This document shows positions 6,190 to 8,327 of a DNA stretch of 8,327 nucleotides, one piece after another. The notes beneath the pieces are model-generated. The model saw nothing but the letters and a program-made list of their open reading frames with translations. It was not told the origin of the DNA and ran no database searches. Position numbers and translations under genes: made by a program. Every line of letters begins with the position of its first letter. Position 1 is the stretch's first letter. The stretch comes from an uncultured Paracoccaceae bacterium (GTDB taxonomy: Bacteria; Pseudomonadota; Alphaproteobacteria; Rhodobacterales; Rhodobacteraceae): NCBI GenBank assembly GCA_937927885.1, contig CALEZJ010000010.1, forward strand, positions 1 to 8,327. The letters are read 5' to 3'.

Positions 6190-6516
6190 TCAGCGCACGG
6201 TCACCGACCCCCGCATCGACGGATGAAAGGCGCAGATATAGTCGAAACTTCCTGCGCTGTTGAAGGTGACCTCGCCCGACTGCCCGCGGTTCAGCCGACC
6301 GGTGTCAAAGCCGCTGGGCTGCTGCGTCGCGGTATGCGGCGCACCGTCGCGGTTGACGAACACCACGGTGTCGCCGCGCGCCACGGTCAGGTTGGCGGGC
6401 GTGAACCGATGGTTCTCGATCACCACCTCGTGGGTTGCGGCGCGGGCCGCCGTGGCCACCAGTACCGGCATCACGGCGGCGGCCGTGAGCAGGGAGCGAC
6501 GGGAAAGGGATGTCAT
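6190..6516 (-). CDS. Exported amicyanin-like cupredoxin (type 1 blue-copper protein)
   Basis: A small periplasmic electron carrier of about 108 residues. Counting from ATG 6516, a twin-arginine signal (SLSRRSLLT, then a hydrophobic stretch) ends with an Ala-Arg-Ala cleavage motif near residue 26, leaving a mature domain of about 80 residues. The copper ligands are all visible: His61 (GAPHTA), Cys95, His98 and Met101 in YICAFHPSMRG. The Cys-x2-His-x2-Met loop, with Met-Arg-Gly after it, is the short ligand loop of amicyanin, unlike the longer loops of plastocyanin, azurin or pseudoazurin. Amicyanin takes electrons from methylamine dehydrogenase, but no mau gene is visible, so its partner here is unknown. 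Two ATGs lie in tandem (6519 and 6516); AAGGAGG (6529-6523) is 3 bases from the first and 6 from the second, so I favour the second. It lies between mmsA and the acyl-CoA dehydrogenase. Confidence 0.9.
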   Translation of the reverse strand: MTSLSRRSLLTAAAVMPVLVATAARAATHEVVIENHRFTPANLTVARGDTVVFVNRDGAPHTATQQPSGFDTGRLNRGQSGEVTFNSAGSFDYICAFHPSMRGSVTVR

Positions 6517-6577
6517 CATGAGCCTCCTTGCGACAATGTGACGCAGTTATCCTGCGCCTGCCGCCGCTGTCTGACAA

Positions 6578-6591
6578 GTTCCCCAGGGAAC
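6578..6591 (-). terminator. Short hairpin between mmsA and the cupredoxin gene
   Basis: GTTCCC (6578-6583) and GGGAAC (6586-6591) form a compact dyad 18 bases past the mmsA stop, followed on the minus strand by TTGT. It may attenuate read-through from mmsA into the cupredoxin gene. The stem is short and there is no real T-run, so support is weak. The same 92-bp gap (6517-6608) also holds a small dyad CGCAG-N5-CTGCG at 6542-6556 close upstream of the cupredoxin ribosome binding site. Confidence 0.25.
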
Positions 6592-6608
6592 ACCCCTCTC
6601 CCCTGCGA

Positions 6609-8108
6609 TCAGTCCATTGCCTTGAAGTTGAAGGCAGCGCCCTCCTTGATCCCGCTCGGCCAGCGCGCGGTGATCGTCTTGGTCCGGGTGTAGAACCGGA
6701 ACCCGTCCGGCCCGTGCTGGTTCAGGTCGCCGAACCCGGATTTCTTCCAGCCGCCGAAGGTGTGATAGGCCAGCGGCACCGGGATCGGCACGTTGATGCC
6801 CACCATGCCGATGTTGATGCGGTTGGCAAAATCGCGGGCCGTATCGCCGTCGCGGGTGAAGATCGCCGTGCCGTTGCCATATTCGTGGCTGATGGCCAGG
6901 TTGATCGCTTCCTCATAGGTCTTGGCGCGGACCATCGACAGCACCGGGCCAAAGATCTCGGTCTTGTAGATGTCCATGTCCGGCGTGACGTGGTCGAAGA
7001 GGTGGGCGCCGACGAAAAAGCCGTTCTCGTAGCCCTGCAGGCTGAAGTCGCGGCCATCGACCACCAGTTCTGCCCCTTGTGCGACGCCGGTTTCCACCAG
7101 CCGCAGGATATTGGCCTTGGCGGCCGCCGTCACGACCGGGCCAAAGTCCACGTCGTTACCCGCCGTCCAGGGGCCGACCTTCAGTTTTTCGATCTTGGGA
7201 ACCAGCCGCTCGCGCAGAGCCTCGGCCGTGCCCTCGCCGACCGGAACCGCGACCGAAATCGCCATGCAGCGCTCGCCCGCCGCGCCGAACCCGGCCCCCA
7301 CCAGGGCATCCGCAGCCTGATCCATGTCGGCGTCCGGCATGATGATCATGTGGTTCTTTGCCCCGCCAAAGCACTGGGCACGCTTGCCGGTGCGGGCGGC
7401 GTTTTCATAGATGTATTGTGCGATCGGGGTCGAGCCGACAAAGCCCACCGCCTGAATGACGGGCGAGTTCAGGATGCCATCGACCGCTTCCTTGTCGCCG
7501 TTGACGACTTGCAGCACACCATCGGGCAGCCCGGCTTCCTTGCACAGCGCCGCGATCATAAGCGGCACCGAGGGGTCGCGTTCGGACGGCTTCAGAATCA
7601 TCGCATTGCCCGAGGACAGCGCAGGGCCCATCTTCCACAGCGGAATCATCGCCGGGAAGTTGAAGGGCGTGATGCCCGCGACCACGCCCAGCGGCTGGCG
7701 CATGGAGTACATGTCGATGCCGGGGCCGGCGGAATCGGTGAATTCGCCCTTCAGCATCTGCGGCGCGCCGATGCAGAATTCGATCACTTCGAGGCCGCGC
7801 TGCACATCGCCCTTGGCGTCGGGAAAGGTCTTGCCGTGTTCCGAGGACAGCGCCTCGGCCAGTTTGTCCATGTCGCGGTTGATCAGGCCGACCAGGGCCA
7901 TCATCACGCGCGCGCGGCGCTGCGGGTTGGTGGCGCCCCAGGCGACCTGCGCCTTGGCAGCCGATGCGATGGCCGCGTCGAGTTCGGCGGCCGAGGCCAG
8001 CGCGACTTTCGCCTGCACGTCGCCGGTGGCGGGGTTGTAGACATTGGCAAAGCGCCCGGACGTGCCCGCGACCAGCTTGCCGTCGATCCAGTGACCGATT
8101 TCCTTCAT
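6609..8108 (-). CDS. mmsA: CoA-acylating methylmalonate-semialdehyde dehydrogenase
   Basis: A 499-residue aldehyde-dehydrogenase-family enzyme that converts methylmalonate semialdehyde, NAD+ and CoA to propionyl-CoA, CO2 and NADH, the last step of the valine branch (also used in inositol and thymine breakdown). The NAD-binding region has GITPFNFPAM (145-154, Asn150 in the oxyanion hole) and GFVGSTPIAQ (222-231). The catalytic cysteine is Cys281 in GAAGERCMAIS. Where hydrolytic aldehyde dehydrogenases carry ELGGK with the general-base Glu, this protein reads CFGGAKNH (246-253); absence of that Glu is typical of CoA-dependent family members. The C-terminus has GGWKKSGFGDLNQHG and ends in the characteristic KTITARWPSG region. 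ATG 8108 is chosen over upstream in-frame codons because AGGAGG (8119-8114) is 5 bases before it and the protein then opens with the usual IGHWIDGK. The divergent LysR gene starts 95 bp away. Confidence 0.96.
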   Translation of the reverse strand: MKEIGHWIDGKLVAGTSGRFANVYNPATGDVQAKVALASAAELDAAIASAAKAQVAWGATNPQRRARVMMALVGLINRDMDKLAEALSSEHGKTFPDAKGDVQRGLEVIEFCIGAPQMLKGEFTDSAGPGIDMYSMRQPLGVVAGITPFNFPAMIPLWKMGPALSSGNAMILKPSERDPSVPLMIAALCKEAGLPDGVLQVVNGDKEAVDGILNSPVIQAVGFVGSTPIAQYIYENAARTGKRAQCFGGAKNHMIIMPDADMDQAADALVGAGFGAAGERCMAISVAVPVGEGTAEALRERLVPKIEKLKVGPWTAGNDVDFGPVVTAAAKANILRLVETGVAQGAELVVDGRDFSLQGYENGFFVGAHLFDHVTPDMDIYKTEIFGPVLSMVRAKTYEEAINLAISHEYGNGTAIFTRDGDTARDFANRINIGMVGINVPIPVPLAYHTFGGWKKSGFGDLNQHGPDGFRFYTRTKTITARWPSGIKEGAAFNFKAMD

Positions 8109-8113
8109 GGGAC

Positions 8114-8119
8114 CCTCCT
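8114..8119 (-). promoter_or_regulatory. Ribosome binding site fixing the mmsA start
   Basis: AGGAGG on the minus strand, 5 bases before ATG 8108. The open frame continues upstream to 8198, but that extra 30-residue stretch crosses this site and the divergent promoter region and does not resemble the family N-terminus. Confidence 0.75.
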
Positions 8120-8123
8120 CAGG

Positions 8124-8137
8124 ATTGCGCGCACAAT
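8124..8137. promoter_or_regulatory. Candidate operator: near-palindrome just upstream of mmsA
   Basis: ATTGCGCGCACAAT is symmetric at all but one pair (ATTG-N-GCGC-N-CAAT). It lies 16-29 bases upstream of the mmsA ATG, directly before its ribosome binding site, where a bound protein could block transcription. The ATTG/CAAT spacing does not give a T-N11-A LysR box (it is N10). The binding protein is unknown. Confidence 0.3.
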
Positions 8138-8184
8138 AGCCTTGCAGAAATCCCCTGAACAGAGGCAGTTTCCCAAAGGACGTT

Positions 8185-8198
8185 TTGCAAGAATGCAA
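8185..8198. promoter_or_regulatory. Candidate LysR-type binding site (TTGCA-N4-TGCAA)
   Basis: TTGCA (8185-8189) and TGCAA (8194-8198) form a perfect dyad with T-N11-A spacing (T8185 to A8197, T8186 to A8198), the classical LysR-family arrangement. It ends 5 bases before the LysR start codon and lies in the divergent mmsA/lysR gap, where such regulators usually bind to repress themselves and control the neighbour. A further TTGCA is at 8142-8146, nearer mmsA. Confidence 0.4.
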
Positions 8199-8203
8199 GG
8201 GCG

Positions 8204-8327
8204 ATGGCCGATTGGGACGATCTGAAGGTTTTCCTGGCAGTGGCGCGGGGCGAAACCCTGTCGCGGGCCGGCCGGGTGCTGAAGCTTGACGCCGCCACTG
8301 TCGGGCGGCGGGTGGTGCGGCTGGAAG
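8204..8327 (+). CDS. LysR-family transcriptional regulator, N-terminal fragment
   Basis: Forty-one codons from ATG 8204 run off the right edge. The protein opens with MADWDDLKVFLAVARGETLSRAGRVLKLDAATVGRRVVRLE, closely following the N-terminal helix-turn-helix of LysR regulators (D-x-L-x-x-F-L-x-V-A, then an Ala-Gly/Ala-x-x-L helix and a recognition helix with ATVGRRVxRLE). The effector domain is outside the window. It is divergent from mmsA with a 95-bp gap, the usual arrangement when a LysR protein controls its neighbour, so control of mmsA, or of the whole valine locus, is a reasonable inference. Only a weak AAGGG (8197-8201) lies 2 bases before the ATG, and it overlaps the candidate operator, so translation may be low or sensitive to binding. 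Confidence 0.88.
   Translation, partial: MADWDDLKVFLAVARGETLSRAGRVLKLDAATVGRRVVRLE

Noticed and set aside
8109..8198. A 30-residue N-terminal extension of MmsA from an upstream ATG at 8198
   Set aside because: The extension would overlap the divergent promoter and the candidate operators; a strong AGGAGG precedes the internal ATG 8108, which also gives the normal family N-terminus and length.
6528..8225. A 565-codon plus-strand open frame opposite mmsA
   Set aside because: It is the antisense shadow of mmsA, with His/Arg/Asp-rich composition and no recognisable domain; it also crosses the mmsA/lysR gap.

Overview
The window looks like a piece of chromosome from a high-GC alphaproteobacterium, most likely Rhodobacteraceae (Paracoccus/Rhodobacter/roseobacter type). 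This rests on the GC-rich third codon positions seen by eye, the kinds of protein present, and a LysM gene lying next to an Atm1-type ABC exporter; the genus cannot be fixed from the sequence. No rRNA, tRNA, CRISPR array, insertion sequence, phage gene or other sign of a mobile region was found.

Layout. Positions 1-133 (+) hold the 3' end of a LysM-domain protein. Positions 216-2066 (+) encode a complete Atm1/ABCB7-type ABC half-transporter. Its stop codon lies inside a pair of mutually inverted palindromes (2057-2114), which fill the gap to the convergent minus-strand genes. From 2125 to 8108 all genes are on the minus strand. In transcription order they are: mmsA (CoA-acylating methylmalonate-semialdehyde dehydrogenase, 8108-6609), a small exported amicyanin-like blue-copper protein (6516-6190), an isobutyryl-CoA-dehydrogenase-type acyl-CoA dehydrogenase (6071-4926), 3-hydroxyisobutyryl-CoA hydrolase (4929-3907), mmsB (3-hydroxyisobutyrate dehydrogenase, 3910-3041), a Crp/Fnr-family regulator (3041-2400) and a YgaP-like DUF2892 membrane protein (2328-2125). 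A LysR-family regulator starts divergently from mmsA at 8204 and runs off the window end.

How the genes work together. The acyl-CoA dehydrogenase, hydrolase, MmsB and MmsA cover most of the distal valine pathway: isobutyryl-CoA to methacrylyl-CoA, then (after a hydratase not seen here) 3-hydroxyisobutyryl-CoA to 3-hydroxyisobutyrate to methylmalonate semialdehyde to propionyl-CoA. Acyl-CoA dehydrogenase, hydrolase and mmsB are joined by two ATGA overlaps, and the Crp/Fnr gene follows mmsB with a one-base TGATG overlap, so these four look like one translationally coupled unit. The LysR gene is the obvious candidate local regulator of mmsA; the 95-bp divergent gap holds two dyads, one with LysR-type T-N11-A spacing.

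The core is ordinary central metabolism and I do not see a clearly new system. The points worth a second look are the copper protein inside a valine locus, the Crp/Fnr gene coupled to mmsB with a TGTGA-type dyad at its end, and the palindromic repeat that supplies the last codons of the ABC transporter gene.
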